In this document: piece by piece, positions 33,970 through 42,856 of the stretch
Layout: every line of letters starts with the position of its first letter
Numbering within the stretch: position 1 is the first letter of the stretch
DNA from: JBBQXY01 sp038209195
GTDB lineage: Bacteria; Chloroflexota; Ktedonobacteria; Ktedonobacterales; Ktedonobacteraceae
Length of the DNA stretch: 62,255 nt
Assembly (NCBI GenBank): GCA_038209195.1
Contig: JBBQXY010000011.1
Span: 1 to 62,255, forward strand
Reading direction: 5' to 3'
The notes under the pieces: generated by a model
Seen by the model: only the letters and a program-made list of their open reading frames with translations
Databases searched by the model: none
Told to the model about the DNA's origin: nothing
Position numbers and translations under genes: made by a program

Positions 33970-34650
33970 TCACGACCGGACAGGTTGCCTATCCGGCATA
34001 TCAGTGCTTGGTTGCACAATGGCAGTACGCAACTCTTTTTCGTAGATGTCGTACTGGCGAGCGATGTAGATGCCTGTTCGACCTCTACGCTGTTGTGACA
34101 GGCCGATCAATTCCTGGGCGTTCACGACCAGGTCTATCTTGAGCGTTTCGGGTTGATTGCTCGCGATGGACGATTCCTCGGCGGTAATCATCATGCGCCA
34201 GAAATGGCGAACTAATTCGTACCCTTCATTTTCAAGCAGTGACTTGGCCATCTCGTTGGACGCATTGACCGCGCAATGGAGCGTGACACGCACGCCTGAA
34301 CGAGCTTTTGCCACCTGCTGCCGCGCTCGCATCTCTGCCAGGCGTAGCAAGAAGGTGCCAATACCGCGCCCACGATAGGCCGGGTGTACACGCACACGCA
34401 TCTCGATCTGGGCATAGTCGCTACTCCATACATCCGCGTAGCCAACATATTGTCCCTTGTGAGTGACTATCACCCAAGCATCAGCGTCCATAGTGAAGCC
34501 AGATCTATGCCAGTCCGCGAGAATATCCTCCTCCGTATAGTCCGACACGCCATCCTCGGCAATATCTTCAGCGATAAGCAATTTGGTTACCTCTCCCAGG
34601 TCATTCAGCTTAGGAGCACGGGCCAAAAGATTGTGTAGAAGTATAGCCAT
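33970..34650 (-). CDS. GNAT acetyltransferase, internally deleted second domain
   Basis: A 226-aa protein related to the double-GNAT protein at 34749-35741. The N-terminal GNAT domain is complete, with VRVHPAYRGRGIGTFLLRLAEMRARQ as motif A. After about residue 165 the second domain is almost entirely missing; only its last 45 residues remain (LVVNAQELIGLSQ, then IYIARQYDIYEKELR), matching the end of the paralogue. The reading frame is kept across the deletion of roughly 100 residues. The start at 34650 has GGAG 9 nt upstream. It may still be an active single-domain enzyme. Confidence 0.75.
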   Translation of the reverse strand: MAILLHNLLARAPKLNDLGEVTKLLIAEDIAEDGVSDYTEEDILADWHRSGFTMDADAWVIVTHKGQYVGYADVWSSDYAQIEMRVRVHPAYRGRGIGTFLLRLAEMRARQQVAKARSGVRVTLHCAVNASNEMAKSLLENEGYELVRHFWRMMITAEESSIASNQPETLKIDLVVNAQELIGLSQQRRGRTGIYIARQYDIYEKELRTAIVQPSTDMPDRQPVRS

Positions 34651-34748
34651 GCTGAATATCTCCATTCTGTCGAAGGAGTTCAACGATGTAGACTATCAAA
34701 CTACCAGACTTCCCACTCAACGCTGAGAAAGGAAAAAGTTGTTTTGGT

Positions 34749-35741
34749 TTACACCGTTATTGCTTGCGTGCTTCGTTCTATCCCCGCACGCAATTCCTTC
34801 TGATAGGTATCGTGTTGTAAAGCGATGTGCATACCAGCCCGCTCATAGAGCCGTGTTGCACCAGTTAAATTCTGTGAATCAACGCCTAAGCCGATTTTAT
34901 AAATGCCACGCTGGTAAAATTCACCCAATGCGTGTTGTAGTAAGGCCATGCCAAGGCCCTTGCGACGCCATGGGCGCAAGACCGCCAGTTGCCCAACCCA
35001 ACCCATCTCTAAACTCTCTTCATAGCGGCAAAGAATGCCACCCGCTAGCGTATCTCCCACAAAAGCCAAGACCCACAAGCTGGGATCAAAGCTGGCATTG
35101 AAGTGCCAATGTTTCCACTGCTCGAACGATTCGGGCATATGGCCCCAGTGATCCTTGAAAGCCTCCTCCACCATCTCAAAGACAGTACGTTCCTCCTTGC
35201 CAACGGCGAGCGTACGAACGGTATTCCCTTCCGGCCGCTGTGGAGTCGCAGGAGCTTTTTCCAGGTCAATCTGCATGCGCCAATGGCTCCGGCTCAATGT
35301 ATAACCCGTGTCCTTCAGCGCGTCTACTAGCGATGTGTCGTTATGGCTAAACCAGTGGTTCAGCGTTACACGCGCTCCTGGTGCGGCCTCGACGATGTGT
35401 TGCCGCGCTCTCGTCTCCGTCAGCTTAAGCAGGTATTCCTCAATACCCTGGTGGCGGAAATCTGGATGGACGCGCACCATCGCATATATTTTTACATGTT
35501 CGTTATGATCTGTATCCGCCACGCCGACAAGCTGGCCCGTTGGAGAGAATACACACCAGGCATCGGTGGCAAGATTGAAGCTTGGCTCTTGCCAGACGAG
35601 ACGGAACTCTTCCAATGTATGGTCCGGTATGCCATCATCCGCCATATCACAGGCGTGTACCACCTCGTAAGCCGCTTCCGCATCGTCCAGCGTTGGGATG
35701 TGTATGGTAAACCCGTTGGGAAGTCTATCTGTAGTTATCAT
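34749..35741 (-). CDS. Double-GNAT acetyltransferase (mycothiol synthase-like architecture)
   Basis: A 330-aa protein with two GNAT domains in tandem. Domain 1 (about 10-160) has VRVHPDFRHQGIEEYLLKL; its CoA-binding motif has HQGIEE where RxxGxG/A is usual, so it may not be catalytic. Domain 2 (about 175-320) has AVLRPWRRKGLGMALLQHAL and VDSQNLTGATRLYERAGM, an intact motif A and B. The arrangement recalls MshD-type mycothiol synthase, but substrate residues cannot be judged. AAGGATAA lies about 10 nt before the ATG. It is the ancestral-looking member of a local family of three. Confidence 0.85.
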   Translation of the reverse strand: MITTDRLPNGFTIHIPTLDDAEAAYEVVHACDMADDGIPDHTLEEFRLVWQEPSFNLATDAWCVFSPTGQLVGVADTDHNEHVKIYAMVRVHPDFRHQGIEEYLLKLTETRARQHIVEAAPGARVTLNHWFSHNDTSLVDALKDTGYTLSRSHWRMQIDLEKAPATPQRPEGNTVRTLAVGKEERTVFEMVEEAFKDHWGHMPESFEQWKHWHFNASFDPSLWVLAFVGDTLAGGILCRYEESLEMGWVGQLAVLRPWRRKGLGMALLQHALGEFYQRGIYKIGLGVDSQNLTGATRLYERAGMHIALQHDTYQKELRAGIERSTQAITV

Positions 35742-35833
35742 CGCTCTTTGTTATCCTTTCTGACCCAGAGCAGGAGAGAGGATATTGCTCAACTTTCTCT
35801 TCTCTCCCGCATTTGAACATATATCTACTACGG

Positions 35834-36664
35834 TTAACCGTTACGCTTCAATTTGCCAGTTTTCTTGGCATAACGCTCAGCGATGCCGAAAATGTAGATG
35901 CCGAGCGGAATGCTGACCACTCCGGTCAATATCAAAGGCCAGGTATAGCTCCAGATTTCTGGCGACCAGATCGGCTGGTTATTTTGCAGGCCAGCACGCA
36001 GGCCATCCAGCACATAGGTAGCTGGCGAGATCCGTGCCAATGGCTGCATCCACAACGGCAAGACCGTGATGGGATAATAGACGCCGGAAATCAGCAAGAG
36101 TATAGCCCGCACGATGAAGGACATCTGCATCCCCTTCTCCGTGTAGAGCAAAGGTAGCACCGCCGCACCAATACCAAAGCCAATGAACGAGATGCTACCG
36201 ATCAGCATCATGAACACAGCGGTCAGGTAATTGGCATGACTCAAATCGATATGGAAGAAAAAGCCCACCACGACCAATTGGATGAGAGTGAAAAGCAATC
36301 CATGCACTACCGCGTACCAACAACTGCCAATCAAGTGCGTGAAACGCGAGATGGGAGCCATGAATGTATATTCAATGGTGCCTTCCCAACGCTCCATGTT
36401 GATGATATCGGTCACACCGTCAAAGGTAACGCTCAGGTATGACCAGACCGAGGTACCGATCAGCAAGTACATGATGAAAAAGTCTGCATTAACCTTGGTA
36501 TTGGTCACTGCCCCCGCGGCAGCACCAATGTAGGTCACTGACATCGCGTTGACGATCAAGTAAACAAGCCAGACCAGTTCCCAGGCCCAGTAGCGTTTGG
36601 TTATATTCCAGTTGCGTTCAAAAAAAGCGTAACTCGCCCGTGCTTGATGCATCATTGAAGACAT
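35834..36664 (-). CDS. ABC-2 type transporter permease
   Basis: A 276-aa integral membrane protein with six predicted helices. The family region near ERWEGTIEYTFMAPISRF and the late GVYYPITVLPLWMQPLARISPATYVLDGLR is typical of ABC-2 export permeases. It starts 14 bp after the gene for the ATPase, so the two should form an exporter. The substrate is unknown; drug, polysaccharide and lipid exporters share this fold. The GNAT cluster follows 92 bp later on the same strand. Confidence 0.9.
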   Translation of the reverse strand: MSSMMHQARASYAFFERNWNITKRYWAWELVWLVYLIVNAMSVTYIGAAAGAVTNTKVNADFFIMYLLIGTSVWSYLSVTFDGVTDIINMERWEGTIEYTFMAPISRFTHLIGSCWYAVVHGLLFTLIQLVVVGFFFHIDLSHANYLTAVFMMLIGSISFIGFGIGAAVLPLLYTEKGMQMSFIVRAILLLISGVYYPITVLPLWMQPLARISPATYVLDGLRAGLQNNQPIWSPEIWSYTWPLILTGVVSIPLGIYIFGIAERYAKKTGKLKRNG

Positions 36665-36678
36665 TGTTGTGTTACTCC

Positions 36679-37632
36679 TTATTCTTCGTCGTCTTCTCGC
36701 TGTGCCTCAAACGCCTCGAAGGCCTTTTCAAAGCTCCCGTAACGCAGAATATCTGCTTCGGTGATCAAATGAGAAGCGGTATAGTGCATGAAGACCTCAT
36801 GCATGGTGACAGGCTCTACCCGCCCCATCAGTTCCGCCACGGTTCGTTTAAGCTCCATGGCATCTCCCAGTGCGACAATACGTCCCTGATCTATGATAGC
36901 CACACGATCACATAAAGCCTCGGCCTCATCCATATCGTGTGTTGTCAGTAAAATGGTTGCGTCATGGTCATCGCGTAGCTCGCGCACAAACGTCTGCACG
37001 TCGATCTTTGAGCGCGGGTCTAGTCCCGTCGTTGGCTCATCTAGCAGCAGAACGATGGGGGCCGTGAGGAAAGCGCGGGCAATGGCTACCTTCTGTTGCA
37101 TTCCGCGCGACATGTTTTCTAACGGTGCCCCGATACGATCGGGCTTGATACCCAGGCGACCAAGGATACTGCGTATCTTGGCGCGGGCCTCCGCCGTTGG
37201 CATGTTATAAAGTCGCGCCGCGTAGATGAGATTTTCCATCGGCGAAAGCTTCTTGAAAAACGAGGCTTCGACGCTGACGCGGTTGATCAGCCGCTGTACC
37301 GTGCGCTCATCTTTCTCGACATCGTAGCCAAAGATGGTGATCGTGCCAGTATCAGGAATGAGCAAGGTCGAAAGCATGCGGATCAAGGTCGATTTGCCAG
37401 AGCCATTCGAGCCAAGGATGCCGACTATCTCACGTCGCTTGATCGTGATCGAGACATTATCGACGGCTCGCACCTCGCGCTTCTCTTCCTTCTGACCCTC
37501 TTGCTTCTTGCGCCAGCGCAGCAATGGCCGTGATTTCTTGAATACCTTGCTTACGCCATCAATGACGACAGCGTCTTTGGTGAGGTCTAGAACAATATCG
37601 TCCGCTGGTTGTATATCTACATGAATAGCCAC
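36679..37632 (-). CDS. ABC exporter ATP-binding protein
   Basis: A 317-aa ATPase of the ABC-2 (DrrA-like) type. Walker A GSNGSGKST, Q-loop region, signature MSRGMQQKV in place of LSGGQ, Walker B VLLLDEPTTGLD and the H-loop TTHDMDE are all visible. A Lys/Arg/Glu-rich insert near residues 33-50 precedes Walker A. The GTG start has AAGGAA about 8 nt upstream. It is the first gene of the exporter unit with the permease at 35834-36664. Confidence 0.92.
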   Translation of the reverse strand: MAIHVDIQPADDIVLDLTKDAVVIDGVSKVFKKSRPLLRWRKKQEGQKEEKREVRAVDNVSITIKRREIVGILGSNGSGKSTLIRMLSTLLIPDTGTITIFGYDVEKDERTVQRLINRVSVEASFFKKLSPMENLIYAARLYNMPTAEARAKIRSILGRLGIKPDRIGAPLENMSRGMQQKVAIARAFLTAPIVLLLDEPTTGLDPRSKIDVQTFVRELRDDHDATILLTTHDMDEAEALCDRVAIIDQGRIVALGDAMELKRTVAELMGRVEPVTMHEVFMHYTASHLITEADILRYGSFEKAFEAFEAQREDDEE

Positions 37633-37910
37633 TTGTCAGCTTTCCTTCCGTTAAACAGTCTAGGAGCACAATTCTCATATAGCTCTTAGCGTAATGTTGA
37701 TCCCTGGTCAGTACATTGATCATCAGAACAGGCTTTGTCCTGTCCTTCTGGACAAGAATTTTGATGCGCATAAGTGACTTTCTCATTACATATTCCACCC
37801 CTGAACATCAACTATGGTCATTTTTCATCTATGAGAACAATAAGTCAGGATTCGCTCGCTTTTTGGGTCAATCTCTCACGATCTCCTCCTCATGTGAGCT
37901 ACGCGGTTCT

Positions 37911-38051
37911 GTGGTGCTCTATTGATCTTCATTTGAAATGCCGCCTTCGGCGGCGGGGAAGAGAGGAGGACTAGGGCGCAGCCCTAGAACCCAGTCAAGG
38001 GGCGCGGCCCCTTGCATCCCCACTTTTCAGGTGAAGGTCAACAAAGCACTA
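37911..38051. mobile_element. MITE-like element with terminal inverted repeats
   Basis: A 141-bp non-coding element. The left end (TGGTGCTCTATTGATCTTCA) and the reverse complement of the right end (TAGTGCTTTGTTGACCTTCA) match at about 21 of 28 positions. It contains the hairpin GCCGCCTTCGGCGGC and the block GGGGCGCGGCCCC then TTGCATCCCCA, both of which recur at 57267-57590. The ends are similar to those at 46615-46758, so they may share a transposase in trans. Confidence 0.65.
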
Positions 38052-38080
38052 GAAACAATGTATGAGTTAAAATAGACGAC

Positions 38081-38121
38081 AAAAAACCGTGGGACTGAAT
38101 TTTTCTGCCAGTGCCCACGGT
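38081..38121 (-). terminator. Rho-independent terminator of the 64-aa gene
   Basis: Read on the minus strand, ACCGTGGG (38121-38114) pairs with CCCACGGT (38093-38086) and is followed by a run of Ts (38086-38081). The stem extends inward with CACTG/CAGT after a bulge. It lies 27 bp after the stop of the gene at 38148-38342. Confidence 0.75.
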
Positions 38122-38147
38122 CGAAGGTTTCTCTTTTTGTTACCTAC

Positions 38148-38342
38148 TCATGGAGTAGGTGGAGATCCCAGAGGAATGGGCACACTGCACCCCTTGATGC
38201 CAAAGGTCACGGGAGAATCGAGCACGCCGATGCCACCCATGTAACCAAGCACAGTGAGGCTGATGGACATAGCATGGCCGTGACATGCTGCTGTAATTTC
38301 GCGCAGCCGGGTCATGCAGAACAGTTGGTTTCGAGTTGCCAT
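38148..38342 (-). CDS. 64-aa protein of unknown function
   Basis: A short protein with its own promoter (38444-38473), a Shine-Dalgarno AAGGAG 9 nt before the ATG at 38342, and a terminator after the stop. The N terminus is polar (MATRNQLFCMTRLREI). The C-terminal 40 residues are glycine-, leucine- and proline-rich (VLGYMGGIGVLDSP, then GIKGCSVPIPLGSPP). No family was recognised. The full expression unit makes it much more credible than a random ORF. It could be a secreted peptide, a peptide precursor or a regulator, but no modification or export gene is adjacent. A hairpin CCTACTC-CAT-GAGTAGG overlaps the stop codon. Confidence 0.65.
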   Translation of the reverse strand: MATRNQLFCMTRLREITAACHGHAMSISLTVLGYMGGIGVLDSPVTFGIKGCSVPIPLGSPPTP

Positions 38343-38443
38343 GCTCGCCATCTCCTTCCATGAGATTTTTGAAGTAATGCTATTACCTGCCAAAGAGGCC
38401 AGGTTGAAGAAAAAATGTAGATGGGATTGTTCCCACTGCAACG

Positions 38444-38473
38444 AGTATACGGGATGAACTTCCTTCTTGTCAA
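38444..38473 (-). promoter_or_regulatory. Near-consensus sigma70 promoter of the 64-aa gene
   Basis: Minus-strand TTGACA (38473-38468) and TATACT (38449-38444) with an 18-bp spacer. The predicted start near 38437 leaves a leader of about 95 nt before the ATG. It is among the strongest promoters visible in the window. Confidence 0.75.
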
Positions 38474-38627
38474 GGGCATTTCGAGCACTTAACAAGGATT
38501 TAACCTGTGTACATTAAGATTGTCGCGAGATCAATTCCCATGAAACTATTTCTCTATCAATAATAGACGAAGCTGTTGCGAGATTTTCGTATACCGGTTT
38601 TGTTACATATGCTATTAAGAAGCGGTA

Positions 38628-38999
38628 TTACTTCGCTATTACCAATTCCTCCAGGCGACCTTGCTGCACTGCCTGTACGACGCTGATATGGCGTTTCATC
38701 GCCTTTTCTTCGGTCAGACTGATAAACTCGCATAGGGTCATACGTACCATCGTTAGATACTCGTTTTGCTGTGGAAAGACGGCGGTAACGTAGCCACGTC
38801 CAATATGCTTGTCATTGTATGTGGCAACCACGTAACGTTTGCCATCTGGATCAATGACGGTGTGACGGACAACATCTAAGAGCTGTGGATGCATAGGCAA
38901 AGCATTAGGAATTTCAATAGCACGCGCTTGCGATGGTTGTGGTGCATTCGTAGCAGTGGATGGCAGTGATTCACTGGGTACAGCGTCATTTTTCAACAT
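38628..38999 (-). CDS. Hypothetical protein, 123 aa
   Basis: A soluble protein with a Ser/Pro/Ala-rich N terminus (1-30) and a compact alpha/beta region after it (HTVIDPDGKRYVVATYNDKHIGRGYVTAVFP, then TMVRMTLCEFISLTEEKAMKRH). AGGAG lies 8 nt before the ATG. No family was recognised. It lies between the 64-aa gene and the transglutaminase operon with clear gaps on both sides, so it is a lone gene. Confidence 0.6.
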   Translation of the reverse strand: MLKNDAVPSESLPSTATNAPQPSQARAIEIPNALPMHPQLLDVVRHTVIDPDGKRYVVATYNDKHIGRGYVTAVFPQQNEYLTMVRMTLCEFISLTEEKAMKRHISVVQAVQQGRLEELVIAK

Positions 39000-39141
39000 G
39001 ATGTTGTTCTCCTGGGACTACTTAATTTATGGGTTATTACAAGCCTGGCATCACGAAGAATCCCATGGATTCCTGAAAATGCCGTGCCAAAAAGTCTACC
39101 TGTAGTGTACGTGAGTATGGTCAATCCGTCAAATGGAATCG

Positions 39142-41643
39142 CTACAAGTCCCGATCTCGATAAAAGTCACGTTTGACTCGCCTTTTTGCCCTCACACGAG
39201 CCAGAGAGCCCCAGATACGGGATGGTAAGACCCACAAAACATGGGGATGCCGCAGCATATAGAGAAAGAGCCGAGGTTGCAAGCGCCTCCAGAGGCCGCG
39301 TAACTCGAGAATCTCGCCAGAACGGCTCGGATGGTTAGGGCTTTCAGGATCGGCCCAAACCTCGCGCACATAGATATCGCCAAAACGTTCGAAGGTTTCA
39401 GCCTCCTCTGGTGCAGCGCGAGACAGCAGGCCAACATACTCATATGGCGTTTGGGACTGTAGTATTTCGATACCAGCCCAATTTGCCAGCAGACAGACTC
39501 TGCCATAAAGTTGAGCGGACAAGCGTTGATTACGGAACAGGCGACGCCACCAGATACCAAAGAAAATCAAGCCAAACAGGATGAGCAGAACGACACCGCC
39601 CGTTGCTATAGTAACCTGCTGCCGCAATTGAGCTGCCTCCTGGGCAGGAGTTTGTATGGTAATGGTGCCACCGGTACTTGACGAATCTTTGCTGCTCACG
39701 TCGCGATTTTTGGTCTTCGTATTCGTGACATTGTTGCCATTGGGATTGGTTGTTACACCACTGGAGGTAAATTGACCGGGTGCGGGCCGATTGAATGTAG
39801 AGAAACCAGCAGACGGCTCAAAATTGATCCACCCATAGCCAGCAAAGTAAATCTGCGTCCAACTATGTGCATTGGTACCGTAAATGACCTGATCGTGGTT
39901 CTTCGCATCTGGCTGACCACTGGTGTAACCAGCTACGACACGCGACGGAATGCCCAGCAAACGAGCCATCACGGACATGGAAGTAGAGAAGTAATTACAA
40001 AAGCCTTTATTTCCGCTATTGAAGAGGAACCAGGAGACAGCCTCTTGGTTTGCCGGTAGGTGTATATCTACGCTATAGGTAAAGTTGTTACGTAGATAGG
40101 ATTCTAAGGCCACCACCTTATCAAACATCGTTGGCGCACCTGCAGTGATCCGTTCGGCCAGGGCTTTAATATTGGGGTCAAGTCCTTTGGGCAACTGTAG
40201 GTAGCTATTCAAGACATCGGGATTATAGTACGTTAAAGGGTACTCTCCGTCATAGCTCGGCGCGAAGCGCGGCGAATCGGCTGGCATTGGTATGGTACGC
40301 AAGGCACCCATATCCGCCGACGAGACAAAAGAGGTCACGGAATAGTGTTCGCCCGCCACCAACTTGCCATTTTTTGCCAGCACAGCCACTATTGAGTTAT
40401 CGGCTTTGCTTCCCAGGACAATCGAGGGCTGATTAACCGCTCCCACCTGTGATGCTCCTAGCAGGTAAGGATATTGCTCCCCCGGTGGATTGACCACATT
40501 GATTTGCTGCTGAATGGAATGGACAACCGAAGATTCACTCGGTATCAACGCATTGGCATCAAAAGGCAAATCAGCCGTGGAACTCTCGGACCAGCCACGT
40601 CCATCGTACGTGTTATAGCTCAATGACTCAAGATACTGACTTGGGTCATCGCTTTTGAGGGTAAAGACGACTTCGTTATTCAGATTCGGGTTGCCGCCCA
40701 GCACAAGCGTATCTCTAAAATTACCATGATTCGCCAGGTTCTCACCGCCGCTCAGCGAGATCACGCGGTTCCACGTATCCTGCAACTGCGTCCAAGGGTT
40801 TGCATCCGCGTTCCAGATTTGGGAAGCTACATTATTGGTATAGCCCCACGGCAAAAACCAGGAGAAGAGCAAGATACCGATAGAAATGAGCGAACCAGCC
40901 TGCATGACATCCCAGCCCAGATCATCGGCAAAACGCAGACCTTGCTTGCGCCAACGCTTGATTGACTCGTACAAGTTGAAGCGCAGCAGCAAAAGTAAGG
41001 AGGAAATGAGGAAAACGACCAGGTAAACGATGTAACCTGGATCGATATTACTCAAGTTGATCAGCAACACGACTGCATTGGCAACTATGATCAGCCAGGG
41101 ACTACGCGTCCGGTAGAGCAGCCAGGCACTCGTATAAGCTAGCACAAAACCCAGCGCGGTAATAAAGAAGAGAAAAATAGAATCGTCTTCTCCGGTACCA
41201 CCTGCCGCCACTGCCGCAAACCATTGATGCATCCCATTCGCGAGCTGCGCGACATGACCACCATCATAGGCACCCGCAGTTTGCCAAAATGCCAGCAACA
41301 AGCCAAAAAGCACCGCGACACTATGCGTCACAATACGTGGGAAACGCCGCTGTTTCGCGGCAATCAGGCCAATAATTAGCCCTACGAATGTCGTTAAGGT
41401 GAGGATGTTGAGATGATCTACCCAGTCCACCGCCTGAACGCTCCAAATGGTACTGTATACCACAGAGGCGAGCAGGAAGAGCGAAAACCAGCCCTCTTCT
41501 AAGCCGATATGTATTCTTAGGAACGGCTTGCGTGACTGCGAGTTCTTATTATTACCTGAGCCATCATTGTCTGAACGAGGTTCGGCGATAATTTTCGTTA
41601 ATCGTTCAATTGCGGTTCCTCGCACGGTCTCTTGCATCGCCAT
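39142..41643 (-). CDS. Membrane transglutaminase-like protein (TgpA type)
   Basis: An 833-aa protein with six or seven transmembrane helices in the first about 270 residues, an extracytoplasmic transglutaminase-like domain, another membrane helix near residue 690 and a C-terminal DUF4129-like cytoplasmic region. The catalytic Cys is in NKGFCNYF, the His in GTNAHSWTQIY, and the acidic residue is the Glu of INFEPSAG. TgpA-type proteins work with MoxR and DUF58 proteins in a conserved operon whose role is poorly known. Its ATG overlaps the TAA of the DUF58 gene (TAATG). Confidence 0.9.
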   Translation of the reverse strand: MAMQETVRGTAIERLTKIIAEPRSDNDGSGNNKNSQSRKPFLRIHIGLEEGWFSLFLLASVVYSTIWSVQAVDWVDHLNILTLTTFVGLIIGLIAAKQRRFPRIVTHSVAVLFGLLLAFWQTAGAYDGGHVAQLANGMHQWFAAVAAGGTGEDDSIFLFFITALGFVLAYTSAWLLYRTRSPWLIIVANAVVLLINLSNIDPGYIVYLVVFLISSLLLLLRFNLYESIKRWRKQGLRFADDLGWDVMQAGSLISIGILLFSWFLPWGYTNNVASQIWNADANPWTQLQDTWNRVISLSGGENLANHGNFRDTLVLGGNPNLNNEVVFTLKSDDPSQYLESLSYNTYDGRGWSESSTADLPFDANALIPSESSVVHSIQQQINVVNPPGEQYPYLLGASQVGAVNQPSIVLGSKADNSIVAVLAKNGKLVAGEHYSVTSFVSSADMGALRTIPMPADSPRFAPSYDGEYPLTYYNPDVLNSYLQLPKGLDPNIKALAERITAGAPTMFDKVVALESYLRNNFTYSVDIHLPANQEAVSWFLFNSGNKGFCNYFSTSMSVMARLLGIPSRVVAGYTSGQPDAKNHDQVIYGTNAHSWTQIYFAGYGWINFEPSAGFSTFNRPAPGQFTSSGVTTNPNGNNVTNTKTKNRDVSSKDSSSTGGTITIQTPAQEAAQLRQQVTIATGGVVLLILFGLIFFGIWWRRLFRNQRLSAQLYGRVCLLANWAGIEILQSQTPYEYVGLLSRAAPEEAETFERFGDIYVREVWADPESPNHPSRSGEILELRGLWRRLQPRLFLYMLRHPHVLWVLPSRIWGSLARVRAKRRVKRDFYRDRDL

Positions 41644-42854
41644 TACCTCCGTCGCGCAAAACGTGCATCGCTACTACTCTCTAGTGCTTGCACCAGGGAG
41701 TCGCCACGCTTCACACGCGCTATTGGAATACCAGCACCCTCTAACAGAGCCAATGAATCTTCATCAGCAGGGCTATTTTCAAAAGAAGCTGCGTTCAGCC
41801 CCACCACTGCCACCTGCACCCCACGCCGTTGTAAATGACGCACCCCTTCATGCCAATCGCGCGAGTTAGACGGTGTAATCACCACCGCGAGCGAGTTTCT
41901 GCCAAAATGGAGGGCATCCAGGGCCAAAGCCTCTTTCAAATCAGGGCCAGGGCCAGCCGTCACCACTGCCAGCAACTCAAGGACGCGCTCAACTTGTCGA
42001 TCGCCACGGTCAAGTGACAGGATTTCGCGCTGCTGGGCATTCACAATCATGCCCACGGACAAATCTTGACGCAGCATGTATATGGCAATGGTCGCGGCGA
42101 GGGTAACACCGTACTCTTCCGTGGAGTGTTCACCTTCGCCTGCCTGCACCTCCTCGTTCAAATCGAGAAAGATCCAGGCGTCCACAGCCGGGTCAAGGTC
42201 AAATTCCTTTACCATCAACTTACTATAATGCGCACTGGAACGCCAGTGGATGCGGCTGAGGGCATCACCTGGAAGATAATCGCGAATGGTGGTCGCGTTG
42301 GTAGTCGTTTGCAGGGCACGGCGCGAACTACGCCCTCTTCCCGGCAGTCCACCAGTGAACAAAGCAAAGGCAGTGATGGGCAAAACTTGTGGCAACACGA
42401 GCAGTTCGTGGGCAGGGGTTAAAGATATGCGACGACGGAATAGGCCAAAGGGATCGCCACTGGTAGCAGTGACTGGCCCTAGTTGAAAGTGACCACGCTT
42501 CTTACAGACGGTACGCGCTTTCCACATCGCTCGCTTGCGTCCACCCATGCTGGCGACATAACCGGCACGATGACCGGGCAGTGTTGAACCATCGGCAATT
42601 TGCACCCAGATTTTAGGCAAGACGCTGGTATTATCCAGCATCAAACGCTCTTCAAAGGTCTCGCCTACCTGTACACGCCCAGTGGAGGTGTCGCGGTGAA
42701 AGGTCAATTTGCGCAAGCTGTAGCGTGCCCACAACCACGACAGCACAAACAAGGTGAGCAGCACATAGGTGAGCTTATACAGTATTGACCAGCCGCTACT
42801 GATTGAAAAAAAGAGCAGCAGCGAAATCAGTAAAATTGCTTGCCAGGGTCGCAT
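41643..42854 (-). CDS. DUF58 domain protein
   Basis: A 403-aa protein with two N-terminal transmembrane helices and a C-terminal DUF58/von Willebrand A-like region. The DUF58 signature is IRDYLPGDALSRIHWRSSAHYSKLMVKEFD, and the MIDAS-like WIFLDLNEEV follows. Such proteins are partners of MoxR ATPases and may be assembly or chaperone targets. The operon order is moxR, DUF58, transglutaminase, with 2 bp after moxR and a TAATG overlap before the last gene. Confidence 0.9.
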   Translation of the reverse strand: MRPWQAILLISLLLFFSISSGWSILYKLTYVLLTLFVLSWLWARYSLRKLTFHRDTSTGRVQVGETFEERLMLDNTSVLPKIWVQIADGSTLPGHRAGYVASMGGRKRAMWKARTVCKKRGHFQLGPVTATSGDPFGLFRRRISLTPAHELLVLPQVLPITAFALFTGGLPGRGRSSRRALQTTTNATTIRDYLPGDALSRIHWRSSAHYSKLMVKEFDLDPAVDAWIFLDLNEEVQAGEGEHSTEEYGVTLAATIAIYMLRQDLSVGMIVNAQQREILSLDRGDRQVERVLELLAVVTAGPGPDLKEALALDALHFGRNSLAVVITPSNSRDWHEGVRHLQRRGVQVAVVGLNAASFENSPADEDSLALLEGAGIPIARVKRGDSLVQALESSSDARFARRR

Positions 42855-42856
42855 AA

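Noticed and set aside
37559..37798. 79-codon minus-strand frame at the start of the ABC ATPase gene
   Set aside because: It overlaps the ATPase N terminus in another frame and has no domain; the GTG start of the ATPase has a good ribosome-binding site.
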